From: Perognathus longimembris pacificus
Lineage: Eukaryota > Chordata > Mammalia > Rodentia > Heteromyidae
Direction of reading: 5' to 3'
Assembly: GCF_023159225.1 (NCBI RefSeq)
Contig: NC_063170.1
Location: 28,112,301-28,176,300 of the forward strand
Length of the DNA stretch: 64,000 nucleotides
Each line of letters starts with the position of its first letter. The stretch's first letter is position 1. Of the stretch, positions 1-10,385 are shown in pieces. Made by a program: the position numbers and the translations under genes. Below the pieces are notes generated by a model. That model ran no database searches. It had not been told where the DNA came from and saw only the letters and a program-made list of their open reading frames with translations.

Positions 1-536
1 GGTGGTGTCCTGGGTGAGGGATGTTATCCTGTTAAAAGAGACTTGAAAAGGGTCAGGCAAAAGGCTGACAAGTTCCCAGGACCAGTTAACATGAACAACA
101 TGGGAGGGAGAACACACCCTTGGCACAAGCCAGAAAAGTTCCATTTGGAACATAAACCCAACTGTGGCCCATTACAAGGAAGGAGGAATAACTGGACTGG
201 GCGAGGAAGGAAGTGTTTGGGGATAGTGGACTAGTTGGGAGTAACCAGTCAGAGGCTATATAGATATATATACAAATAGCAAGTAACAAGGCAAAAATGC
301 AAGTTTCTGTCCAGATGGAAAATGGACAGGTATGGACATTAGGTGGGTAAACAACTATTCCTCTAGGTGGGTAAACAACTATTCCTCTTGATCTCCCAGC
401 TCTGATTAATTTTGAAAGGGCAAGTTTAAATTGACTCCATTTAAGGTGAGACTTCATCTCCTCTTACTCCTCTCCATGGTTCCTCGTTGTCAGGACTGAC
501 CTCGTCCTGAAGGTCTAGGTGCTCATTGCTTGGATA
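1..536. other. Unidentified sequence, possible old LTR
   Basis: No gene is recognised. The segment contains a TATA-like stretch (ggctatatagatata near 252) and a 24 bp tandem duplication, which would suit an LTR. I cannot name a family and see no clear LTR ends. Short open frames here lack any recognisable domain. Confidence 0.3.
341..388. repeat. 24 bp tandem duplication (2 copies)
   Basis: Two identical head-to-tail copies of a 24 bp unit starting aggtgggtaaacaactat, at 341-364 and 365-388. Perfect identity implies a recent duplication or an LTR-type enhancer repeat. Confidence 0.95.
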
Positions 537-775
537 CCTTGTCCCAGTTGGCATTCACGGGATTTGAACTCAAGGCCTGGGCACTGTCCCTGAGCACTTC
601 TGCTCAAGGCTAGTGCTCTACCACTTGAGCCACGGTGCCACTTTCAGCATTTGGCTGGTTCTCTTGAGCCAAGCTTCCAGTCTGGCTCTTTACTGGTTAG
701 TTGGGAGATGGAATTTTAGAGGGATATTTTTTCTTGCCGGGGCTGGCTTTGAACTGCAATCCAAGGAGTCTTAGC
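537..775 (-). mobile_element. Composite B1/tRNA-like SINE
   Basis: Read on the minus strand, the right unit has the B-box-like gagttcaa/gcccagg pattern followed upstream by gctcaagtggtagagc, the tRNA-like unit shared by all composite SINEs in this window. The left unit (toward 775) is the B1-like part, seen as gccggggctggctttgaactgcaatcc in antisense. It is strongly diverged, so old. Confidence 0.8.
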
Positions 776-1712
776 CATAAAAGCCCTTTTTATTTCCAAT
801 TAAAGCAACAGGAGAACAATAGGAGTAGATCTTACTTGTAACTTGTTGAGAATTGACCAACAAGTACTTGCCAGAGTTCTGCTATAACACTTAGAGAACA
901 GCAGACTGAATGAGTTCCATGTGCCATCAAATACTGGCAGGTGGAAGAGAACACAAATGAATAACAATCAAGAGGGCAAAGGGTCAGGACAATGTAAAAG
1001 TATCAGCTTCAGTGGATCCAAAGTGGCTGTGTCTTCCATCCCGAATCAGCAGGCTTCGTTATTCAGGTGTGATGGAGGCAGGCAAGAGAGATGAGTTTGA
1101 TCTGGGTGAGGCTGTAGTGGCATCTCAGAGTCCCCTGGAGAGATTGTCACACCTCCTTCTGGGTTGCCTGTAAAATTCTACACAGACTGGTTAAAGACAT
1201 TTGAAATCTCCCAGTATTCCCTGTTTCCTTACTCAGAGTACTCTGGCTTATTTAGGCTGGTGCCCTACTGGTTTAAGCAGGGTGACAACTTTAAACAGAT
1301 TTTAGAAGGCTTGGGCCTTTAACCATATTCCTAGTCACAAAATCCACACAGACCAAAGGCCAACCAAGTCTGCTCTCTGCAGCAGCTATGACAGTTTCTG
1401 AGACATAGAGGGAAAAGACACCAATGCTACCCCAAGGCAACCCTGTGGCCACCAAACACAACTCGGATGTTTTAACCTTGGAGTAAGTCTCGGTTGCAAC
1501 TCTGTCATGATAGGCCTGCTATAAGCCCAACTCTAACCTTGGGAGGGGGTGGGGCAGAGCCAGGGCAGGAGCTCTCTGGGCCTGACAAAATATTCACAGG
1601 ACTCCTAGATTCCCTGGGCAGTTTTCCATGAAAGAGAGAGAGAATAAGGAATCAGTGAAGCCAGGCAGTTTGGGAGTAGACTGTGGAGGCAGCTTCCTGT
1701 AGCCACGGACCG
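776..1712. other. No recognisable feature
   Basis: No repeat family, RNA gene or credible coding exon is recognised. Frames are short and lack domains. Confidence 0.5.
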
Positions 1713-1768
1713 CCACAGTCCACACAGCTAGCACACATGTCCACAGTCCATGCAGCTAGCACATATGT
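1713..1768. repeat. 28 bp tandem duplication (2 copies)
   Basis: Copies at 1713-1740 and 1741-1768 share the core cagctagcacacatgt and differ at three positions. It lies in otherwise non-repetitive DNA. Confidence 0.9.
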
Positions 1769-2864
1769 TGACCTGAATCCTATAAAGCAAAACATTAATT
1801 CTGGGTCAGGAAAATCGAGGTTAGCAGCCACATTTACACACTCATTCCAAAATGACTCTGGTCCCTTGATCTTAAAGAGTTTATGAGAGCACAGGAAAGA
1901 AAAATGGAGAAGCAAAATCTTAGTCTATACCAAAGAATTGTCAGGATGACTTTTAGCACAGATGGACATAAAGAATAACACACTTGTTTTACATCATTGT
2001 ACTTATACCACATGCTGCATATTTGAATGTTTTGGAGTGTTTTTTTTTTTAGACACATTTGCTTGCACCCAAACATGATCAGTTTGGGTTTAGAACCTGA
2101 GTTTTTTTCTTTTTGCTTGGAGTCTGGTGATAAGAGTCAGGATTGCCTCCAGGCTGTTCACTGTGACTCCACCCACAGGCTGCAAAGACTTAAGTAAGTT
2201 AAAATAGTAGTCAAAAGCAAGTAATTTTGAAATCATGATGCCAGTTTTTACATGTTTTACAACAGACAGACAAACAGACATACAGACAGTTGTGCACAAG
2301 CTTTGGGGCACGCTTCGAATTTTTTTTAATAGGTCATGTAAGTTTCCTGGAATTCCAGTGGCAAAATGATATTATTTCGCCCATATTTTAGAACCACGTG
2401 GTCAGTTAGAAAACAAAAAACTTTTCCTAGGAAATGAAAATTTTCACAGATTATCTGGTGAGGAAATGAAGAAGATACATTTTGAGAAACCAGTTTAGCT
2501 CCAATGGGGAGCTGAAGTAGGATGCTAAGACCTCTGAGCATTTGAATTACAAGGCACATTTGAATTGTAAGGCCACAGTTACAGAGTTTAGGGTGGGGGG
2601 GGCAGGGACTTCCTGCCCTGCCTCGAGAAATTCGAGGAATTTTGCATGCCCATTACCTGGGGGATGGGTGGGATTTCACCTCCAAGAGTTTTTGGAACTT
2701 TGATGGAACCAAGATGGTGCTTGCTAAAATTAATTCTATTGTCCATGTGGTCAATGCTAGAGAAAACAGGATTTAGCCAACAACAAGCAGAACTTAACAG
2801 AATCTCCAAGCTTAACAAACATCAACCAAAGCAGGTATTAAAGAAATATTGGTACCTTTGAAAG
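1769..2864. other. No recognisable feature
   Basis: AT-rich sequence with no recognised gene. The part from 2580 to 2864 adjoins the gag-like remnant and could be decayed retroviral interior, but I see no domain to support that. Confidence 0.4.
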
Positions 2865-2907
2865 CTAGTACCAGCCCATCACAGGCAGGCAGGCAGAGTT
2901 TAGAGAG

Positions 2908-2950
<43 letters not shown>

Positions 2951-3053
2951 TCCATCTGTCCGAGCGCACATAGAAGTTATGTCCTGTAGAAATATTCCAA
3001 ATTTGTAAGATTGGGCTCAAACTTGAGCAGCTTTTAGATTGTGCCCCTCCCAT
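2865..3053 (-). pseudogene. Endogenous retrovirus gag start, truncated
   Basis: A minus-strand frame opens with ATG at 3053 and begins Met-Gly-Gly, the context needed for N-myristoylation of a retroviral matrix protein. It sits 458 bp downstream of a tRNA primer-binding site and a short LTR in the same orientation, where gag is expected. Only about 35 residues look coding. The frame then runs into a CT/GA microsatellite (2912-2948, giving Ser-Leu repeats) and stops at 2865. A normal gag exceeds 500 residues, so this is a broken 5' fragment. The assignment rests on position and N-terminus; I cannot confirm homology. Confidence 0.5.
2912..2948. repeat. (GA)n microsatellite
   Basis: About 18 uninterrupted AG units, preceded by a short (GGCA)n run at 2884-2896. 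It interrupts the gag-like frame. Confidence 0.97.
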
Positions 3054-3511
3054 GGTAAGTGATTAGCGGAGCTGAGGAGTTAAATACCAAGTGTCCTTGG
3101 TATTACTCTGGTCAGCTGAAATGTGAGAGACAAACAGCTATGGAATCATCACCCCAATCACTGTGTCTTGGACCGAGCGCAGAGCGTGGCCCTGTGCCGC
3201 AGCCTTATGGCCCTATGCTATGGTCATTGAGTGGGGCTCGGAACTTGGCGCCAAGATTTTTAGTGTGGCCCAAAAGCCACGGTCCTGTGGCCCTACGGTA
3301 AATCAGAAAATCGGATCCGAGCCCTCATTTAGATGATCACTTACCCTGCATGTGAGGGCGAATTTGTAGATTGTCATGGTGGATGGAAGTAGAGCACTCA
3401 GTCAGAAGAAGTTACCTCGGTGGTCATCTGGGTGGGCTTAGGACAGCAGAATAGGTCCCGGAGGCAGCTTGGAACCCCCAGAAATGGGGGAGCAAATCCA
3501 CCAGGGAGCCT
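3054..3511 (-). other. ERV untranslated leader
   Basis: This is the stretch between primer-binding site and gag-like start on the minus strand. It is more GC-rich than its surroundings and contains a strong splice-donor match (minus-strand CAGGGTAAGTG, 3338-3348), the usual place for the donor used for spliced env mRNA. No coding signal is seen. Confidence 0.5.
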
Positions 3512-3529
3512 ATCCCGGGTTCGGCACCA
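3512..3529 (-). promoter_or_regulatory. Retroviral primer-binding site (tRNA-Phe-like)
   Basis: On the minus strand it reads TGGTGCCGAACCCGGGAT, complementary to the 3' end of tRNA-Phe except for one missing base in the A run. It starts one base after the LTR 3' end, the canonical position. tRNA-Phe priming is typical of IAP-type (class II) rodent ERVs. Confidence 0.75.
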
Positions 3530-3530
3530 A

Positions 3531-3780
3531 TGAAAGCATAGGTGTCCGCCATCCCAGAGGACCATGCGGAGATAATCACAGACAGGAGAAGAAGGTTCAT
3601 AAGGAGGTTTATTAGTGGGGCCATAGTTCCCACGGGAGAGGGAGCAGCCAGGTGGCAGCTTCTCTCTAGGGAGGTATAGGGGAAGTAGTTAGGTAGTGAG
3701 TAGGAGTGGCTCATTAGGTATGGGTGGATCTGGGGGCTAGTGGGAGGAGCTGAGGACCCGAGGCTAGGGAAATGCTAACA
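3531..3780 (-). mobile_element. ERV LTR (5' LTR of minus-strand provirus)
   Basis: A 250 bp LTR with TG...CA ends: the minus strand starts TGTTAGC at 3780 and ends TTTCA at 3531. It carries an AATAAA polyadenylation signal near 3608-3613 and is followed by the primer-binding site. It is short for an LTR but intact at both ends. No matching second LTR is found in the window, so the provirus is truncated on its 3' side. Family is inferred as class II/IAP-like from the primer site only. Confidence 0.7.
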
Positions 3781-4191
3781 ATACATATATAATTTTTTCT
3801 TAATTTAAGTCTTAGTTTTCTTCCTTCTGTTCCTTTCTCCTATTCTTATTTTCTCCTCTTTCTATTTTTTTTATTTTATCTCTTAATCTTTCTTTAGTCC
3901 GTTCATCAATAGTTGTTTATCTTTGCGCTAGACTGTAATTGTATCCATTTTGGCTGTGTCGAAGTGGCTGATCATGTTATCTATCCCTTCTTTTCAGATT
4001 ACTTTAAATCTCATGACCAATTTGTTCATTGGTCACAGATATGATTACTACTTCTGAATCACAATACCCCTCCCCAAACAAGAAAAGGAGAGATAGAAAC
4101 CTATCTATGATTTTGAACCTTTAAAATCTGTGCAATTACAGGGCACAGGGTTGGTTTTTGTTTTAAAATTGTATTTTGTTCTGGTATTGTA
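3781..4191. other. No recognisable feature
   Basis: Pyrimidine-rich start, then AT-rich sequence. Nothing identified. Confidence 0.4.
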
Positions 4192-4419
4192 TCTACTTTT
4201 TTTTTTTTTTTTTTTTTTTGCCAGTCCTGGGCCTTGGACTCAGGGCCTGAGCACTGTCCCTGGCTTCTTCCCGCTCAAGGCTAGCACTCTGCCACTTGAG
4301 CCACAGCACCGCTTCTGGCCGTTTTCTGTATATGTGGTGCTGGGGAATCGAACCTAGGGCCTCGTGTATCCGAGGCAGGCACTCTTGCCGCTAGGCTATA
4401 TCCCCAGCCCTCTACTTTT
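4192..4419 (-). mobile_element. IDL-Geo SINE, young subtype, with TSD
   Basis: Minus-strand copy (body 4201-4410) flanked by the duplication tctactttt at 4192-4200 and 4411-4419. The ID-like left monomer has the pol III A box (tagcctagcggc) and B box (ggttcgattcc). The right monomer carries the subtype markers agcgggaagaag and tcggatacacgagg. A T run at 4201-4219 is the poly(A) tail on the other strand. Confidence 0.93.
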
Positions 4420-5080
4420 TATTCCCTGCATTCTATTAGAGCACAACAGAATAAAGTTAGAAATCAACACCAAAAGCCAACATAGGAAATTCTGTAACTC
4501 ATAGAGATGGAACAACATAAGGTTGAAGAGATCAAAACAGAAATTCAAATGTTTGTGGTATTTAACAAAAATGAATGTACAAACTACCAACTCCTCTGGG
4601 ACACAGAAACAGCAGTACTCAGAGGAAAGTTTATAGCTCTGAGTGCCTACATCAACAAATTGGAGAAATTTCAAACCAACAATTTAATGATGCACCTTAA
4701 GTTCCTTGAAAATGAGCAACAAGCCAAAGATGGAAACAAATAGTGAAAATTAAACCAGAAATAAATGAATTAGATAACAAAAAAATAGAAAGAATCAACA
4801 GAAGAGTTGGTTCTTTGAAAAAATTAACAAAATTGACACCCTTAGTAAATCTGACCAAAAAGAGAAGAGAACGAACACAAATAAATAAAATTAGAGACAA
4901 GAATGGAACATCATGACATAGAGCTCCCCTAGGATCCAGCAATCCCACTTCCAGGCATTTACCCGAATGACCACAAACACAGCCATACTAAAGCTACCAC
5001 ACAACCTTGTTCATTGCAGCATTGGTTTATATGTGTCAAAAACTGTTTAAACAGCCATCGGTAGAAATGAGAGAAATTCT
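4420..5080 (+). mobile_element. L1 fragment with internal deletion
   Basis: 4420-4905 encodes, with stops, the ORF2 stretch between endonuclease and reverse transcriptase; residues such as VLRGK-IALS match the equivalent region of the large L1 at 40090. From about 4925 it jumps to the ORF2 C-terminal region (FIAA motif near 5005-5020). Roughly 2.4 kb of ORF2 is missing between. Heavily mutated and non-functional. Confidence 0.75.
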
Positions 5081-6558
5081 AATGAGAGTAGAGCTATTTG
5101 GAATCAAACAAAATGTTTTTAGACCATTGTGTGAGAGAAGAAAGAACCATTCTCTACAAAGTCTGAAAAACTCTCAGGAAAATAGTTTGAAACATGTGTA
5201 AATATAGTTTTGAAACCAATAAGTCTCTCCCTGACATCAGAGAAGTGGAAGACTCCAGAAACTATTCCTACTTAATCACTAGCTGGAAGAAAATGGTTCC
5301 AGCACCATGGACAACACAACCGAACATTTGGAAATCTTGTCCCTCACCAGAGGGAAGTAAGAGCAAAGAAATTTTAAAACAGCTTTGAAAACCTGTATTG
5401 ATTATCACAAGATTTTATTAAGTTGGCTGGAGTGATTAGTCAATACATTTAATTACTAAAAAAAATGTAGCACCCACTAATATCTGCCTTGGTGAACTAG
5501 GTGACAGCTAGTGCTGTTCTGCCTGCACACTGCACATTGCCCACATACAGGAGTCACAGGGACTCTCACAACCAGCGAGAACACATCTCACACAAGGATC
5601 ATCTCAGCAAGCAGAACTACCCCTCTGCTTTGTCAGACTTTAACTTCTTATCAAAATGGAGTCATTGCCTCACATGTACACAGCCATGACAAGCTCTAGA
5701 GTGCAACACAGCTGCAGGAGTTGTGCACCAATACCCAATGAGTCCTCTTTTCCAAACACCCCATGGGAATAGCCACACACCTCAGCTCTCAGAATCCAAT
5801 TACAGCTCCAGACTAGCAAGGAGTCCAGAACCAACAGTGAGAAAAGAGAGGAGCTGCCTCCAGAGATGTTCTCTGATCTCCCAAATTCTCCTCTCTCTTG
5901 CCCTACAAAGCTCTGAGTTTCATTTTATACATACTCAATGAACTCAATAGTCCATATTAGACATGTGCATGGATACAACATATAGGATATTTGTAATCAT
6001 GGAATTTACATCCTGGTAGAAGAAACAGTGAATGAAAACACAATAATGATAAGATGAGTTTAGAGTCAGGAGAGTGAAGTGAGATTTTTGCCAAAGAGGT
6101 GGGCAAACACTGGTCTTGTAGGACCTGGCAGACCATGATATAGTGTTTGAAATGTATGGTATATGGAATAGGACACCAGTCAGGGTATTTTAAGACAAAA
6201 TACGTATATGTGTATTAAGAACATATATGTGTGTGTTCCTTCAGACCTATAAATGGCCTATGTTAGTAATTTTAATGCTGAACCTTCCTTCCAGCTTCAT
6301 CATTTAAAATACAAACACCTTCAATAGAGGTAGGATATTGATAATAGCTTTGTTTTCCATTCTCATTCCAACAGGCAGTGAAAACACCGGATGCCTGACC
6401 AGGAGCTCTAGATACAGGCAGAAATGTTTCAGACATCAACAACATACATGTATCTGAGATCGAGCAAGGTTATCAAGGGCTCAGTTTGAAAAAAGACACT
6501 CCAACATGATGAGACAGAAAGAGAAACTGTCAGTTTAAGAAGCAAACATTGATGAATT
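5081..6558. other. No recognisable feature
   Basis: No gene recognised. 5470-5945 has LTR-like composition and several overlapping short plus-strand frames, but I cannot define ends or a family. Confidence 0.4.
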
Positions 6559-6798
6559 CAAATTTTGATTCTTTTTTTTTTTTTTTTTGGCCAGTCCTGG
6601 GCCTTGGACTCAGGGCCTGAGCACTGTCCCTGGCTTCTTCCCGCTCAAGGCTAGCACTCTGCCACTTGAGCCACAGCGCCGCTTCTGGCCGTTTTCTGTA
6701 TATGTGGTGCTGGGGAATCGAACCTAGGGCCTCGTGTATCCAAGGCAGGCACTCTTGCCACTAGGCTATATCCCCAGCCCCCAAATTTTGATTCTTTT
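6559..6798 (-). mobile_element. IDL-Geo SINE, young subtype, with 17 bp TSD
   Basis: Body 6576-6781 on the minus strand. The duplication caaattttgattctttt occurs at 6559-6575 and 6782-6798 with no mismatch. Its sequence is nearly identical to the copies at 4201, 8735 and 13863, indicating a recent insertion. Confidence 0.95.
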
Positions 6799-7950
6799 AT
6801 CCTCTGCCTACTAATAGAGTGACCTATAGCTACTTCCATTCTTAGAATGTTGATTACAAAAGCATATAGAATAAGCATCATAGTACTTAGAAATGTATTC
6901 AAATTGGTCTCAGTCATTCCTGTGAATTCCCAAAATGGCTTACACATTACAGGAGCATGTTTGAAATTAATTCCATAATCATAACAACTGAATATGTACA
7001 GTATGCTTCGAATGTGGCTAAGTGCTCTAGTTTTGAAGATGAATCACACAGCAGTAATATCCACATATGTTATTTATACTCTTTTCTCAGAAAATGATGA
7101 AACTTTGGAAGGACTTTGGCAAAGAAACATTTCTATGCTAAATACTAGGTAGGATAGATAGCCCACCCCACTTTAGTTTCCAAGAATTTTAAAATGCACG
7201 TGTGACTTCACCAGTATGGCAAAGCTTTTTGGAAAGCCTTGCTCTGAACTGATTATCAAGGTAAGTTAGTAGTCACATATAATTCTTGGGGATTTGCCAA
7301 CATGGCACCTGTTCTGCAGTGTAAATTGTTTATAACTGAAGCTAATGTCTCTTCATTTAATTTAATCTGTGATGGTCTCTTCAATTTCTTACAGAAGACA
7401 AGAGGAAAGAGGAAATCTTCCAGCAGTCAATCTTCACAATTTCAACCTCTGCCTGCCAAATGAATTTCACAAATTAAAAACAAAATAATTCTGTAAAACA
7501 ATAAATTGAGGAATCTGGATGGAATTTGGCAACACATGAAGAGGACTATAGGTAAGGACAAAAGTTGTAGGCTTCTAGGCAGAAAAGATTCTGTCAGAGC
7601 CAAGGACCAGCACCACGCTAGAAGGGACTAGCGACATAAACAGAAATGAATTCTGAAAGAAAACAAAAGCTAGAAGGAAGGCCTTAGCTTCCAACACTAA
7701 TTTCCAAGGCTGCCCCCATCTTTTGAGACAACAGCAAAGCCACCCATGCCTTCAGAGCAGGGACGGAGCAAACACTTCAGTATTGCACATCTGACTTCCT
7801 CAGCTTTTGCTGTTTCGAATAAATCGGCACTGTGGGCCATGAACTAAAATCACAAACATACAAAACCCACTTCTTGAACACAACAGCCTTTCACTGATAT
7901 GAAAGAAGCAAATTTCATCTCTCCAATTCAACCAACTTGTCTGGTCAAAG
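6799..7950. other. No recognisable feature
   Basis: AT-rich, no recognised repeats or genes. A caaggtaagt donor-like motif at 7258 has no matching exon evidence. Confidence 0.4.
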
Positions 7951-8430
7951 CAATCTTTTTTTTTAAGTTGGAATATTCCTTGGACAATTTTATGGGACTT
8001 GGGTTTTGAACTCAGGGCCTTTTAATTGACCAGCAGGTGCTCTTCCACTTGAACTATGTTCCCATGAGGTGCCACCTCCTTTATGATTGAAGTTTGTCCC
8101 AAATAAGGTTTCATATTTGTACCTGGACTAACCTAAATCACTCTCCTCCTATTTAGGCTAGGTGCAAACCACAACAAGCTTTTATTGGTTGAAATAGGGG
8201 TCTCACAAAGTTTTCTCTGGGCTGATCTTAAACCCAATCCTCCCACATCTTAGCCTGTCAAGTATCTAAGATTGCAAGCATTATAGCCAGGTTTGTTTGT
8301 TTTTTGGTTTGTTTGTTTTTGTTTTTGTTTTGAGATAAGGTCTCACTATGTGGCCCAGGCTGGCCTCAAACTCATAGTCCTCCTACCTCAGCACTTTGTG
8401 CACTGAGATCACAGGTAAGCATTATTGGGA
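7951..8430 (-). mobile_element. Old antisense SINE cluster (composite remnant plus B1)
   Basis: 7951-8060 looks like an antisense tRNA-type unit (gaactcagggcc near 8008). 8160-8290 is a diverged antisense B1-type unit. 8335-8430 is a clear antisense B1 (ggtctcactatgtggcccaggctggcctcaaactc, in part). A (GTTT)n tract at 8296-8330 separates the last two and is the decayed A-tail of the B1. Confidence 0.7.
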
Positions 8431-8596
8431 AAATTTAAAGTTCAACTGTTCTTTTTAAAGGTTAGCCAATACAAAAAGGGAACAAAAAGTCAAAGTTTTT
8501 TGTCTCCTCTTACTTGGCTACCAGATCTGTTTTAATTTAAGAGCCCTATATGATGAAATAAAGCTTAAATACGTGCAGTTTAGATACAACTACAAA

Positions 8597-8721
8597 GACC
8601 CAGTATCATGATGCATAACCATACTCTCAGATACTTAGGAGACAGAGGCAGGAGGATGAAGGGTTTGAGACTACTCTGGGGAAAATTAGCAGGACTCTAT
8701 CTCAAAAACAAAACACATTTT
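8597..8721 (+). mobile_element. B1-type SINE
   Basis: Plus-strand 7SL-derived element recognisable by atacttaggagacagaggca and the A-rich tail ending in ctcaaaaacaaaac. Diverged. Confidence 0.7.
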
Positions 8722-8951
8722 AAAAAATTATCTACAGGGGCTGGGGATATAGCCTAGTGGCAAGAGTGCCTGCCTCGGATACACGAGGCCCTAGGTTCGA
8801 TTCCCCAGCACCACATATACAGAAAACGGCCAGAAGTGGCGCTGTGGCTCAAGTGGCAGAGTGCTAGCCTTGAGCGGGAAGAAGCCAGGGACAGTGCTCA
8901 GGCCCTGAGTCCAAGGCCCAGGACTGGCCAAAAAAAAAAAAAAATTATCTA
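8722..8951 (+). mobile_element. IDL-Geo SINE, young subtype, with 13 bp TSD
   Basis: Body 8735-8938, duplication aaaaaattatcta at 8722-8734 and 8939-8951. A and B boxes are intact in the ID-like left monomer; the right monomer has agcgggaagaag. Inserted right at the A-tail of the preceding B1. Confidence 0.95.
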
Positions 8952-9018
8952 TGGCATAACTTAAGAAGGAGGCCCTGAGTGTTTGCTCACCATTATCATA
9001 AACATAAAACTGAAAAGA

Positions 9019-9146
9019 ATGGGAGGGAAGGGGAAGGAAGTAAGGGAGGGAGAGGAAAGGGAAAGTGAGGTGAAGAGAGGAGAGCAAAGGAGAAGAGGAG
9101 AGAAAAGAAGAATAGGGGAGAAGAGAGGAGAAGAGAAGAGGAGAAT
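9019..9146. repeat. Purine-rich (GGA/GAGA) low-complexity tract
   Basis: About 128 bp almost wholly A/G on the plus strand, degenerate GAGAGG/GAAGAG units. Confidence 0.95.
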
Positions 9147-9468
9147 TTTATTAAACCTTCAAGTCATAAATGAGGATGGGGGAGAGTTGCTAAAACTTCA
9201 TTCAAGTAACAGATGAGGAAAGAGGCCCATCGGTCAATGATCAAACGATCTTTAAAAGTATGTGGAATTGAACTTGGTGGTTGTGAATAAGAAAACATTT
9301 TATATAGTGAAAACACCAGTGTAGTACTGGTGTAAGTACTTGAAGTACTCATCTTGTTACAGTTCTCTGGAGATGGAGATTTTTGTGCTAGGAGGACATG
9401 AGAAGATAACATGGAGATCAGCATCATTTTGGAAGTAGGAATAAAGGAGAAAAGCTGAACTGTGTTGT

Positions 9469-9470
<2 letters not shown>
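9147..9470. other. No recognisable feature
   Basis: Non-repetitive; no coding signal. Confidence 0.4.

Positions 9471-9512
<42 letters not shown>
9471..9512. repeat. (AC)n microsatellite, 21 units
   Basis: Pure 42 bp dinucleotide run. Confidence 0.98.
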
Positions 9513-9515
<3 letters not shown>

Positions 9516-10385
9516 GACAACGTGCTTTCTAGCTCTGGTAACCCGGGATGGCTCTTTAGAAGCTCGACTTCTCATTGGTCACGGATCAGGGATTGTCCTG
9601 GGAAGTGGCATGTGTCTGGAGGTGGCTTTCTTTGGCTGACAGCAAGTCTCACGAAGTGACTCATCTAGGGTTACTACATTCTCTGAAGCTGGAGGAAATG
9701 AATACCTCAATCCTAAAGTACATCTGGGCTGCAAAGCACAGTACTAGTATGTCACTAAAGGCCACTGGTATACCTAGCTGGTCCTCAACGCATCCATTCC
9801 AATGTTTGAAATTTTGTTCTGCTTTGGATTAGTTCATACTTGTAATGGTGATTTCAGATTACTTATTCCACCCTATAGAAGACTCCAAATTGAATCTCTT
9901 ACAAACAATATCCCAATACTCTTTTCGATTGAGGAGGAAAAGATGACACCCTATTCTAGACTGGCTGTCTGCTTCTACTTCTGTCCGAACAGCACTCACA
10001 GAGCCCCTGGTGTTTTGACATTGCATTCAGCCCAGGACTTGCAAATGTGAGCAGCACATCAGCCCTCCCATAAAGAGTTCATAATCTATAAGAAGAAATG
10101 GTTTAGGAAAACAATATGGACTATCCTAAAGGAAGGAAGGACAAATTTATGATTGGGGGACATCAAAGGAGGCTTTCTTCTAGAAGAGATGCTTGGTTTT
10201 GAAAAGTGAGTTATGATTGGCCAGAGGAAGAACAGAGCTACCAGACAGGGTAGGTGCAAAAGTCTGCATTTGGGTCTAAAGTCATTTGGGTTAGGGATTG
10301 GAAACTATGAAGTTTAGCATGGTTCTGACGTAAGGTGTAGGTAGTCTAAGGAATCCCACTAATAATTTTGGCTTTTCATTGTATG
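9513..10385. other. No recognisable feature
   Basis: Nothing identified; short frames only. Confidence 0.4.

Noticed and set aside
341..388. Possible CRISPR-type repeat
   Set aside because: Only two adjacent copies with no spacer, in a mammalian genome.
7201..7270. Possible exon ending at caaggtaagt
   Set aside because: A lone donor-like motif; no acceptor, open frame or recognisable protein accompanies it.
8735..8810. tRNA-like gene with A and B boxes
   Set aside because: It is the ID-type left monomer of a SINE with TSDs and A-tail, without an anticodon stem that would fold as a tRNA.
9164..9575. Open frames with long Cys-Val or Thr-His runs
   Set aside because: They are translations of the (AC)n microsatellite at 9471-9512.
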